64,000 nucleotides of DNA. Source: Podocnemis expansa. Taxonomy: Eukaryota; Chordata; Testudines; Podocnemididae. The translations under genes were made by a program, and so were the position numbers. This document shows positions 9,923 through 19,803 of this stretch, piece by piece (within the stretch, counting starts at the first letter, position 1; every line of letters begins with the position of its first letter). The notes beneath the pieces were generated by a model, which did no database searches, was not told the DNA's origin, and saw nothing but the letters and a program-made list of their open reading frames with translations. The DNA lies in contig ML681963.1 of NCBI GenBank assembly GCA_007922195.1, forward strand, positions 139,337,622 to 139,401,621, given 5' to 3'.

Positions 9923-11420
9923 TTAGAGGCCACTAAGTGGAAACTGCCTTATCGCCAAATCCCATAGGCGAGTCGCTTCTCGACATAGGGCTGAGGAACG
10001 GGCACCCCCTTGATGGTTCACGTAGTGCATGGTGGTCGTGTTGTCCATAAGCATCTGCACCAAGCGGCCGCGCAGACCGTCCTTGAAGACTGCACAGGCA
10101 AGCCTTATTGCCCGCAGCTCTTTTACGTTGATGTGGACGGAGATCTCCCTCGGCGCCAGGTCCCCTGGGCACTGGGGCCAGAGCTTAGATGGGCCCCCCA
10201 CCCTATATCGGAGGCATCCGATATCAGCGATAGTGAGGGGGTTGCTGAGCCAAAGAGGATTCCTTCCATCACCACCTCTGGGTTCCTCCTCCATGCTAAC
10301 TCTTGAAGAACACGCGTTGGAACCCGCACCACCTTGTCCCAATGGTGCCTGCTGGGGCGAAAGGCCGACCGGAGCCACAGCTGCAGCAGTCGAAGGTGGA
10401 GGCCGGCGAGGCGGACCACTGGCATAGCTGCTGCCATATGCCCCAGAAGTCTCATGCGCTACCTGGGCTGTGGTGGTGGGATCCCTTCCGAGGGTGGCGA
10501 TGGCATCGGCTATGGCAGCAAACCTGGACGGCGGCAAGGAAACCCTGGCCTGGACAGAATCCAGGGACACCCCGATAAAATTTATCTTTTGGATGGGAGA
10601 CAGAACCGACTTCTGTTCGTTTATTACCAAGCTCAGGCGGTGGCACAGAACATGGGCTGTGTGGATGGCCACCCGCAATTGGTTCTGTGATCTCCCTCTG
10701 AGTAGCCAGTCGTCCAAGTAAGGAAAGACCTGGACCCCTCTCCTTTGCAGGGCGGCTCCCATTACCGCCATGCATTTCATGAATACTCTCAGGGCCAGTG
10801 CTAGACCCAAGAGGAGGACCATGAATTGAAAATGGCGGGAGCCCCTGGTGAACTTCAGGAACTTCCTGTGACCGGGTATAACTGACACATGGAAATAGGC
10901 ATCCTGCAGGTCGAGGGCAGTGAACCAATCCCCGGGGTCTATGGAAAGGATAACGTGGTCGAGGGTGACCATCTGAAACTTTAGCTTCTTGAGGAATTTG
11001 TTTAGGCCATGAAGGTCCAGGATGGGGCAGAGGCCTCCCTTTGATTTGGGGATCAGAAAATAGCGGGAGTAGAACCCTCTCCCTTTCTCCCTTCTCGGGA
11101 CTGGCTCTATGGCACCGAGCCTCAGAAGCTTACCCACCTACTTGTTCAGTAGCTGCTCGTGTATGGCATCCCACGAGAGGGACTGGGGGTGGGAGGGTGT
11201 CCGCAAGTTTTGCGCAGAACTGCAGGGCGTACCCATGAAGAATAGTCCACAGAACCCACTGGTCTGTTGTGATCGAGGCCCACTTGTGGAAGAAGAATGA
11301 GAGTTGGTTGCGACAGAGAAGAATGGGGGAGGTCCGGGGCGGGGGCAGTGGATCGCCGTCCTCGGGTCTTATGTCAAAAACGCCTCTGCTGGCTGCCAGG
11401 AGGGTGCCTAGCTGGTTGAG
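9923..11420 (-). pseudogene. DIRS-A reverse transcriptase and RNase H (broken)
   Basis: The main open stretch (9923-11137, 404 codons) begins within the fingers (FYSRYFLIPKSKGG), has palm motif A as FTALDLQDAYFHV and the catalytic box PYLDDWLL near 10709-10725. A continuous connection follows to NFIGVSLDS. RNase H blocks are present: ISDASDIGWGAHL (in another frame near 10200-10260), INVKELRAIRLA and MDNTTTMHYVNHQGG, the last two in the main frame. The N-terminal RT part lies upstream in a different frame (11130-11400, with DQWVLWTILHGYAL). At least two frameshifts are needed to cover the domain. The match to the DIRS clade (RT followed by RNase H with the VKELRAI box) is strong. Confidence 0.9.
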
Positions 11421-11843
11421 CAAATCTAGGTGGGGAGCCGGCTCGACCAGCCCGCATGGGCCTCGCCCTTTCCTTATCTCCGGGCCTGGAGCGGGGCTGG
11501 AAAGAGGGCTGGCCCCAAAAAACTGTTCCTTGAATTGGTGACGGGGTTCCTGCGACAAGCAGAGGCCTAGGGAGTGCAACGTCATGCGAGAGAGTCCTTT
11601 AACCCGTGCAATTTAGTGTCTGTCTTTTCAGAAAACAATGAGGGACCTTCAAACGGGAGGTCCTGGACTGATTGTTGCACCAGTGGGGGGAGACCCGAAA
11701 CCTGGAGCCAGGCCACCTGGCACAGGCACATTGCTGATGCGACTGCCCGTCCTGCCGAGTCAGCGGTATCCCAGGTGGTCTGTAAAGTTGCTTTCACCAT
11801 TAACGATCCCTCTTCCAGGATAGTGTTAAAGTCTAAGCGTCTG

Positions 11844-13435
11844 TCAGGGGGCAGAGTCTGAGAAGCGCGCTAGTGAGTGCCACAGGTTAAAATCGTACCG
11901 ACCCAGCAGGGCTTGGTGATTTGCAATTTTGAGCTGCATAGTTGCCGTCAAATAAATCTTTTTACCAGACGCATCAAGCGCTTCAGCGTCCTTGTTCCAT
12001 GGTGTTGCCGCTGGCTGGCCTTGGCATTCCCTCTGGTTGGCTGCCTCCACCACCAGAGAGGAGGGTTCTGGGTGAGAGTACAGATATTGAAAGGGGGCCA
12101 TTGGGACATAATATTTCTTCTCCGCCCCTTTATGGGGCGATGCCACCGATGCAGCTGTCTGCCATATGGCATTCACAATTTTCAGAACCCCCTTGTGTAC
12201 TGGTAAAGCCAACCACGAGGTCCCCGGGGAGGACAAGACATTGAACAATGAGTCTGAGCTGTCTTTCACCTCCTCCGCCTGCAGCCCGAGATTTGATGCT
12301 AATTTGCGCAGCAAGTCCTGATGTACTCTAAAATCATCAGCAGGTGTGGCCGGGTCCCGCAGCACCAGTTCGTCCGTGCATACCGACTGCTGGCTAGGTT
12401 ACTGGGATGGCGCAATGGGAGGGTCACCCCAACTCCGCTTGCCTTGGGCCGGGGCCTCAGGTCCTGGGCAACCAGATGAGAGAGAGATGACAAAAGAGGG
12501 TGAAACCCTACGATCATATGACCACAAGTCCTTTTCCAACCAGGTGGAACGCCTCTCGTGCCTGGCCTGGGCAAGAGAGGAAGACTCTTGCCCTGAGTGG
12601 GGTCCTTCTGGGGAGTCATGCTGGGAGTCCCCCTGCCAAGCCAGAACAGAGCCATGGCAGCGGTACCGAGCCCTTTTCTGCCGCCTTACACGATGCCGAG
12701 GAGGAAGACGCCGATGATGAGGAGGAGAGCTGGTGCCTCTTTCTCCCACTGGGTAGGCTCTGGTGCCATCTGGAAGATCTGCCCCGGCACGGGGTGTGCC
12801 CCAATGACGACGACGACGACGGGTTGGACCCTGCCGCTGGGTGGCCTGTGCGCGCTGAGCGCCTGTGGCGCCACCGCACCAATGGTTCCGCAGGGAGGTT
12901 GGCCGTGCATTCTGCAGGCAGACAGATCGCCTGGTGCCACTCGGGGGCGACCAGGGGCAGCTTTCCGCATGACAACGGCCGGGACTGGATATCCAGTGAG
13001 GGCGGGGGTGAAGGCAAGGCTGCCAGGGCCCCTGCCGCCTCATACTCCTCCAGTGTTTATGGAGTGGGCACTGGCTCCGCTCTTGAACAGCCCAGGGTCA
13101 AGGAAGAGTCGGCCCACTTGGGGCTGCTACAGTCCTGTCCCACCTGGGCTTCTCCCCATGGCAACGGTGCCACTGGTGCCAATTGGTCTAGGCGGGCAGG
13201 CGCAGTAGGGGGGTCCCCGCCTGGGGTACGTTCTCAGAGTCTGGAGCTGGGGCCAGCGTGGCTTCCAGCCTGGAACCCCGGTCCTTTTTAGCTCGGGCTT
13301 TAAAGCCTCTGCAGAGCTTACACTAGTCCACACAATGTGCCTCTCCGAGGCATCTCAAACACTGGTTGTGGGGGGGTCGCTCACTGAGAACACCCTACCA
13401 CAGGTGGCGCACGGCTTAAAGCCGGGCGAGCAAGG
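11844..13435 (-). pseudogene. DIRS-A gag-like ORF (broken)
   Basis: The C-terminal part (11844-12365) carries PADDFRVHQDLLRKLA, then LYSHPEPSSLVVEAANQRE and IANHQALLGRYDFNLW, blocks shared with DIRS-B gag at 45309-45959. The N-terminal part near 13270-13432 shows a Cys/His cluster, FKPCATCGRVFSVSDP followed after a frameshift by QCLRCLGEAHC, then CKLCRGFKARAKK, with one stop. The middle (12400-13260) is GC-rich and low in complexity, with Asp/Glu/Ser-rich frames on both strands, so ORF length alone is not evidence of coding there. It would encode the nucleocapsid-like protein of the element. Confidence 0.75.
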
Positions 13436-13590
13436 CATCCCCTCCAAGCTTATCTAACAGCTAACTACAACTATTAAGCAACTAATTAACTAGAACTACC
13501 TACCAACAACTGGAGAACAGAACTGGGCAAACAGGTAAGAAAGGGTCTGGCATGTGGGAGCACAGTGAACCAGCAACCAACACCAATAAT

Positions 13591-13785
13591 GGAAAGAAGG
13601 AACTGACGGGAGAGGCGGAGCAAGCAGCAGCTAGCAAGGGGCGGTCGCACACCACGCTAGAGGGTGCCGCTGCTGCCCCGGGAGGTCAGACTAAGGACAA
13701 AAGCTTTCTGGCACTTGGACACATTGGTGCATGTGCACCCAAGGGGAATGCACGTGAGCAGCTGCCCGAAGAAGGTTACTTTTCT
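13591..13785. repeat. DIRS-A right inverted terminal repeat (element 5' end)
   Basis: Contains GAACTGACGGGAGAGGCGGA, GCTAGCAAGGGGCGGTCGC and AAGGGGAATGCACGTGAGCA, each the inverse of matching blocks at 8060-8230. The outer end reads GAAGAAGGTTAC. Confidence 0.87.
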
Positions 13786-14065
13786 GACACAAGAGCAGGG
13801 GGCAATGAAGGGACCTCACAGAGGCTACACATCCTCAGAGACGCTCAAATTATTTATACCTTTTGTCAGTAGCCAAAAGATTAGTTCCCATTATCACAGA
13901 ATATTAAAAATGGGAGCAAGCCAAAGCAACATATGGCTGTCCAGAATGCATTCAGCTGAGCTTTAAATAACTCAGACTTCCACTACTTCTCTCGCCTGAG
14001 CTTTGAGTGACAGTTAAGATATCCTACTGATACCATGTAGTAGTGTTCAACAGTTCATCTCTTAC
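13786..14065. other. Intron 3 sequence adjacent to exon 3
   Basis: Short intronic stretch between DIRS-A and exon 3, no recognised feature other than the exon 3 donor at its right edge. Confidence 0.6.
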
Positions 14066-14163
14066 CGTTCCCAGAAGGCACTGTGACTCCTGGATAGCAC
14101 CATAGCACCCCAAGAACCCCACAAACATCATCACTGCACCAACAGCAATCAGGATGTAAATCC
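14066..14163 (-). CDS. CD81: CD81 exon 3 (internal coding exon)
   Basis: A 98-base exon. Its first two bases complete a glycine codon begun at the end of exon 2; 32 codons follow, beginning [18 protein letters not shown] and ending in QCLLGT. This is transmembrane segment 2 and the short inner loop of CD81, with the Cys-Tyr-Gly and Gln-Cys residues typical of the palmitoylated membrane-proximal cysteines. The acceptor (TTTTGCAG) and donor (GTAAGAG) are both canonical on the minus strand. It is separated from exon 4 by a 13.9-kb intron that contains a complete DIRS element, and from exon 2 by a 39.5-kb intron. A longer open frame runs through the exon into both introns, but the splice sites and family alignment fix the exon limits. 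Confidence 0.96.
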
Positions 14164-15078
14164 CTGCAAAAGGAGAGAAACACAAGTAGGTCAAACCTTT
14201 TAGTGAAGTCTTCACCAGAAATGATCTAGCCTCTGACCAGACATGTTAGCACTCTGTGAAAAGCCAATTACAAAGTTTGGGTAACTATGGCACAAAAGCA
14301 GCACAGCAGGAAGTACTGCAAGCTCAAATTGTGCTATATAAGCAGAGATGTGTAGAGAAAAACTATAACTGGCTTCTAGTCACTTTTGACTAGCTTACTT
14401 TAAAAACAAACACACTCAAGACATCATAAAAAACAACAGAAAACAAGAGCAACTGCTAGTTGAGTTCCAATGTCTGCGTCAAGCTGCTCCTATTACCCAT
14501 CCCTTACAAAAAAATTATGAAGTTGCATATTATTGCCTCAGACCAATTTCTTTCCCAGATGTAAACACCCAGCCAACGTCTGCTTGGATCATCTGAGCAT
14601 GAAAAACTAAGCAGGCATGCAAAACACAGAGTCAGAATCTGAAAATACCTAAATTTAGTCTTTTCAAACTGGTCTTACTTTCATAGATTGTAATGAGACT
14701 TAAAAATTCCAAACAATTAAAGCAGCCAGTAATCTCGGCAAGCACCTCAAATCAGTCTTCATAAAAAAGAAAAACTAGAAGTCGAACCAAAAAAGCAAGC
14801 AAGCAAAAAAAGCACACACACATGAACATTGCATCATTGCCTTTGAGTTATTCAAGTGGCATAGTCAAACATTCAAAAGTCAGGTGGTTCTAGAAGTTGA
14901 GTAGTTCTTACAACGTAGTGGTTTAGATTCCTTCTAAACCTTAACACATATTACTTACTGGCTTTAAGAGTACGTTTTTCAACAGTGCACAGCACTGGCT
15001 TAACTCTGTTCTTACCAAGTCTACTATTGGCTTCAACGGGAGCAACATTAGAGTTGAGTACTTTGGAAAATCCAAATC
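14164..15078. other. CD81 intron 2, AT-rich, nothing recognised
   Basis: Contains the polypyrimidine tract of exon 3 at its left edge and several A-rich patches; no repeat or gene identified. Confidence 0.5.
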
Positions 15079-15446
15079 AGATGTGTCGTGACACAAAAGT
15101 GTGCCACTCCACAGCAGCTGACTGTGTTGCTGGTACTCATCCGGCCATTGAAACAACTACCCTGCACTCCTGGTGGGTTTCCTTCCGACATCACGGAGCC
15201 TCTTCCTGGGGTGAAGTGAGTTGCGGTGGCAGGGGGATGGGCTCACTACTGCCACCAAAAGTGGAGGTGCCAGAGGATTTTTTTTGAGTAGTAACAAGAG
15301 ATGGAGCGGCAATGGCTGTGCTTTCTGTGTCTCTGCCAAATCTGCAGGCAGTGGCTGTGTTTTTGGTAGAGAGGGGCTTCTGTGTCATGAATGGTTGGTT
15401 GTGGTACCAACTGTGTTATGGCACAGAAAAGGCTGAGAACCCCTGC
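15079..15446. mobile_element. Probable hAT MITE (CAGGGGTTCTCAGCC type)
   Basis: The right end reads GGCTGAGAACCCCTG, the reverse of a CAGGGGTTCTCAGCC terminus. The left end has GTGTCGTGACACAAAAGTG, but its terminal bases are eroded, so the left limit is uncertain. Confidence 0.5.
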
Positions 15447-15573
15447 TCTATGCAGTTTCACTCACTTTAGATTTCTGAGAACAAAACAGGTGGCCATCCC
15501 AAGCTCCAGAGATCCTAGGACATTACTTAAATCAACAGCAACCAGGCAATACAGAACAATAACTCCACTGTAA

Positions 15574-15680
15574 AACAGAAGGAGTCTCGTGGCACTTTTA
15601 AAAACTAACAAATTAGTTTTTCATGTGAGCTTTTGTGGGCAAGTCCCACTTCATCAGATGCCAGAGTGGAGAAAACTTAC
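15574..15680. repeat. Penelope-type foldback repeat, copy 2 (left arm only)
   Basis: Contains AAGGAGTCTCGTGGCAC, ACTAACAAATTAG and TCCCACTTCATCAGATG, the left-arm blocks in order. No right arm follows. Confidence 0.7.
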
Positions 15681-15924
15681 ATTATAAAAAACTTGGGTTC
15701 AGAGCTGTGCCCTGAGTGTTTAGTCCAGGGACTGGATTGAGCCCCTTTGAGCCAGATAGGGGAGCTGGCCCTGCAGGAGGCTGAGGAAAGGGTTATGGAG
15801 TCCATGTGGTACTGTGCCACGAAGGGGTCACTGAGCCTGTGCGGTCACACGGCCCTCATCAAGTGTCCTGCCATCCAATGTGGCCCACCACACAGAACGA
15901 GATTGATACCTCTGGTCTAGTGCT

Positions 15925-16590
15925 AGTATAGCCAAAAAGAATCTAGGGGTTATAGTGGATCACAAACTGAATGAATCAGTAATGTGATGGACAGTTGCAA
16001 ACAAGGCCTTAGTTCTGGGATACATTAACAAGAATGCCATATGGAAGACATTGGGGACATCTGTCCTGTTCCATTTAGTAGTGGTGATGCCTCTGCTTGA
16101 GTGCTACATATGGCTCTGGGTGTCACACTTTAAAAAATGTGGATAATTTTAAGAAAATTCATTGGAGAACAACAAAAATGAAAAAAAGAGAGTCTAGGAA
16201 GTCTGACCTAGGAGAAAGCATTACCACCACAACTCCCCTCTCCTCCCCCCAGACTAAACACGACGACGGAACCTGATGAGTCTTCAAATGTGTCAAGAGC
16301 TATTATGGTGGATTGTTCTCAATGTCCACTAAAGGTAGGACAAGTAATCCGCTTGGTCTGCAGCAAGGGAGATTTAGGTTAGATATTAGGAAAAGCTTTT
16401 TAACTACAAGAAGAGTGGAGCAGCGGAACGTGTTACTGAGGAAGTGTACGGAATCCCCATCAATGGAAGATTTTAAGAACAGGTTAAACAAACCCCTCTC
16501 AAGGATGGTCTAGGTGTACTTGGTCCCCACCCATCACAGGATGATGTGTCAAGGTTCCTTGCAGCCCTACATTTCTATCATTCTGTGGCA
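15925..16590 (+). pseudogene. CR1 LINE ORF2 C-terminal remnant and 3' end
   Basis: On the plus strand the broken frames read LGVIVDHKLNES and GYINKNAIWKTLG, then after a divergent stretch LDIRKSFLTTRRVEQRNV and SPSMEDFKNRLN. These are the last blocks of the CR1 reverse transcriptase protein, in the same order as in the better preserved copy at 24885-28225. The end near 16582 resembles the CR1 tail (TTTCTATCATTCTGTGG). Several stops and indels; not functional. Orientation is opposite to CD81. Confidence 0.8.
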
Positions 16591-16989
16591 CAGATATCAT
16601 GGGAGCAGCCTGAATGCCTGCACTCTAGCCTTTGGAGTATTTAATTTCTCCTCGTTAAAGCTGCTTTCGGCAACAGCTGTTGCTATATACGGTCACTACC
16701 CACTTGCAAGGCAAAGGCAACTAGGGTTGCACTGAGGCAGCCAGGCACAGGAGGAAGTTCCACTCTATGAAACCCATAGAGATTTGTAGTGACTGACCCT
16801 GACTTCCTTGTGGCAATGGGCTTCTAACGGTTTTACTGAAAATGCAAAGTGATTAATTGTGGGAGGAAGTTGACATTTTACTTACACTCTCCGCCACTAC
16901 AATTTGTAAGTGTGAAATATTTTGGTTGCCATCAGAATCTACAGCGCTCTGGGAACCCTCATACGCTGGCAACTATGTAGTCGAGGACA

Positions 16990-17085
16990 GAGCTTTGACG
17001 TTCTTTGATGTAGGAACTGTATTTGTACAGCACCTAGCATAATGGGATACCAGCCTATGACCAAGATTTTTAGGCACTACTACCG
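16990..17085 (+). repeat. Possible ancient LINE/SINE tail
   Basis: The block TTGTACAGCACCTAGCATAA followed by TGGGAT and TAGGCACTAC resembles a widespread amniote repeat tail; the family name is uncertain. Confidence 0.4.
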
Positions 17086-18723
17086 GGCTCAGCAGCCTTT
17101 GCCGACCTCCATGCCAGACCTTCCTCCCCAACTCTCAGCCAGTGCCGGCGGCCACCTAAAAATTCAGCATCGGCCACAGCTGGAGTGGAGGGTAGACCAC
17201 CACTTCCCAGGAATTCTGCTGAAAGGAGCTGCTCACAGAAAGAAGTCACCTAAAAGCAGCTCTGCTCAGTGGCATGCCTGGGGACAGGGGTCCTTTGGTT
17301 GTGGCCAACTGTGAAAAGGAGCCACCCTGAGCAGCTTCTTTACATGGCATGCCAGGGATCCCCCATGCCCCTGAAAGAAGCTGCCTGGAGTGGTTTTCTG
17401 TGGCAGGAGCAGCAAATTTGGTTGTGCCACAGAGGATTCCACGTGCCACTCTGAATGGGCTCAAGTGCCACTGTTGGCACAAATGCTAGGGGTTGCACAC
17501 CCCTGCACTACTATAATAAAAACCAATACTCTTTCAGCATCCCCTCCATCCTCTGAGTACCCTGTGCACCTATCTATTCAATTCTTTGCACAATGATTCA
17601 GAATGGATGGAGTGGTCCTGCAGGCCTCACTGTAAACTACTCCATGCCCCTACAACCTGGAGGGGTTAGGATGTTGCTCATGCAGTTCCTTCAGGACCTG
17701 CTGACCCTGGTGAAAGTCAGCGTTTACACTCTTAAATATACAAGATAAAACTAGCCAGCCAAACTGAGAGGCTTGTAGAAGTCAGGCAGGGGTAAGAGCA
17801 GCCCCTGCTGGCAAGGAAGTTCTTGGAAGCCGTAAACAAACCCTGGAGCATTTCAAGCATGGGGGGTGCTAAATAGTCAGAATTTTGTGAGCCTGTGAGT
17901 TTGTTTCAATTCAGACACCAGTTGAAATTCCACAGATCAAGCTGTGAAGGACTGTGATAAAGGGAGTGACAGACAGAGATCACTAGTTCTGGGAAAGTAC
18001 AAAGGCCAATTGGCAGGGGACCAATAAGATGGGGAAGTAGAGTTTTCCTGTGTGCAGGGAGAGGAGGGCACAGAAAGGAAAGAGGTGATGGGAAGGTATT
18101 AAATACACAGATCATTGGACATCAACACAGATGGATGACAGAGGTTCTCAGAAGTTGTGTAAGTTACTATTTTAAAGTGCAAAGGGCAAATTTATTGTTG
18201 GTGCCCTCCCTTTAGGGGAAGTTGGTTTAGTAATTTCCACAACATGCTGAAGGCCTGCTCCAGTCTCCCAAGTAATCTGTCAGTGGAAGATATTTCTTGA
18301 CCTGTCAGAACGGATAAGAGACACTCTCCAAATGACCGCAACAAAATAACAAAAGCTGTCTATAAAAAACTCTAGTGAGATGGCAAAAGCATAGCTAACC
18401 CTACACTGCCCAGCACCCTGCCATCATGACAAATGGACACAGGGGATAAAGTTACACACAACAGACCATAATTACTTGTGACAAAGTGGGACTCATCTCT
18501 CTGCATGCACTTTGACACCTCAGATATTATTGAGCTGAGCTCCAAGAAAGAGAGGGAAGGTTTTTAATGACAGCCAAGCTAACTGGAAATATTCCTTTCT
18601 GGAATGGATAAAAAAAAAAATCTCTATCTTGCTGTCCTCAGATTCAGAACCTCAGTGAAAAAAGGGGATGCATTATTTCTTACAGAAGAGGCAATGAAGT
18701 TGCAAGAGCAACTTGTGCTCCCA
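17086..18723. other. Intron 2 stretch, mostly unrecognised
   Basis: The end of a hAT-like MITE is suggested at 17489-17505 (GGGGTTGCACACCCCTG), but I cannot place its left end. No genes seen. Confidence 0.4.
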
Positions 18724-19803
18724 GAACAAACAAAAAGTCCTGTGGCACTTGACTAAAGTTATTTATCACATGGAGGTTTCATGGGAGAAATTCCCACATT
18801 GTCAGACACATTGAAGACAGGGGAGCTTACAGAATGGGAGAAAAATAAATTCAGGGAGGTCAGTCATAGGATCGGGTCACTTTGTAACAGCAAATAAAGC
18901 AGCTGTTAAGATACAAACACTGGGGAACACCACATAGATAAAGATGAGGTCAAATTAGCTGTTGCAAAGAGAAAAAAAATCTGAAGTCCTTATCTAGTCC
19001 TGAAGAAACTGTCTAATTTACATATGAATTCCAGTTCTGTACTCTCTCTCTCTCCCTCTGAAGTCTTCAGTTCAATTGTCTGACCACAGTTATCAGCAAA
19101 TCAATGGAGTGATCAGGAACACTGAAGTGCTCACCTATCCATTTTTGAATACTGTGATTTCTGTCGTCAGATTTGTGCCTTTTTTTTGCGCAGAGACTGT
19201 CCTGTTTGTCCAATATATAAAGCAGAAGTGCACTTCTGGCACATGAAGGCACAAACCACATTGGATAAGCAGGTGAATGAGCCTTTGATGAAGTAGCTGG
19301 TTTTATCAGGTCCTGCAATAGTGTCTTATGTGCAGATGTGTGTACAAAGTTGGCAGCATGGTTTGTTGCAGGGATATGCGCTTGCTTTAATGGTTGTTAG
19401 CTCTGTAGTTGCTGGCAAGTATCTGCTTAAGGTTGTGGGGCTGTCTGTAAGAGAGGAGAGGTCTGTCTCTCAAGGCTTGAGTGTGAGAGGAATTGTCTTG
19501 TAGAATAGACTGTAGATCCTTGATGATGTGCTTTAGAAGTCTGACTTGGGGGTTATAGGTGATAACTAGGGGTGTTCCGTTTTCTTTCTTGGGCTTCTCC
19601 CATAGAAGATGGCTTCAGGATACCCGCCTGGCTCTGTAAATCTATCATGTGAGCTTCCATAGGAGAAAGCCTGAAGCATCTGACAAAGTGGGGCTTCTCC
19701 CCACAAAAGCTCTGTGATAAATAAAATTGTTAGTCTTAAAAAGTGCCACCAGACTCCTTGTTTCTTTTGCTGAACTAGACTAACATGGCTACCCCTTTGG
19801 AAC
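18724..19803 (-). mobile_element. Penelope-like retroelement fragment with inverted terminal arms, copy 3
   Basis: About 1.1 kb. Both ends carry the foldback arms (left AAGTCCTGTGGCACTTGAC, right AGTGCCACCAGACTCCTTG, then CTAGACTAACATGGCTACCC) in inverted orientation. Between them the minus strand encodes Penelope C-terminal remnants. The frame from about 19600 down reads NTPLVITYNPQVRLLKHII, typical of the region just after the RT, and then a broken GIY-YIG endonuclease region (19067-19318). This links the window's very common foldback repeats to Penelope-like elements, whose long terminal repeats are known to occur in inverted or direct orientation. The RT itself is deleted. Confidence 0.8.
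19067..19600 (-). pseudogene. Penelope C-terminal RT-linker and GIY-YIG endonuclease remnant
   Basis: Reading on the minus strand, PLVITYNP and the following Leu-rich helix precede a block equivalent to YRQPHNLKQILASNYR (about 19400-19450, split by stops). The endonuclease follows: LLYILDKQDSLCAKK is a damaged form of the GIY-YIG second motif, followed by the helix region and a GEHF box. Compare the better preserved copy at 40964-41523. Multiple stops, one frameshift; no product expected. Confidence 0.75.

Larger units (their letters stand above)
8021..13785 (-). mobile_element. DIRS-A: DIRS-type tyrosine-recombinase retrotransposon
   Basis: About 5.8 kb, with coding order gag, RT/RNase H, tyrosine recombinase on the minus strand. 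Inverted terminal repeats of about 185 bp lie at 8046-8230 and 13591-13775; both contain CCCCTTG-GCTAGCTGCTGC and the CCAATGTG / TCTGACCTCCC blocks in opposite orientation. An internal complementary region at 8282-8359 pairs in two arms with the two outer ends, which is the hallmark of DIRS elements. No target duplication is expected because integration is by tyrosine recombinase. Frames are broken by stops and frameshifts. It lies in CD81 intron 3, in the same direction as the gene. Confidence 0.9.

Noticed and set aside
9923..11137. Functional RT gene of DIRS-A
   Set aside because: The 404-codon frame lacks the N-terminal RT part and reads through a shifted RNase H segment; frameshifts are required on both sides.
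12500..13291. A 263-codon plus-strand open frame
   Set aside because: It lies opposite the DIRS-A gag region, is GC-rich and low-complexity, and has no recognisable domain.
14024..14215. Intronless 63-codon tetraspanin gene
   Set aside because: The frame crosses both splice sites; the extra codons on each side are intron.
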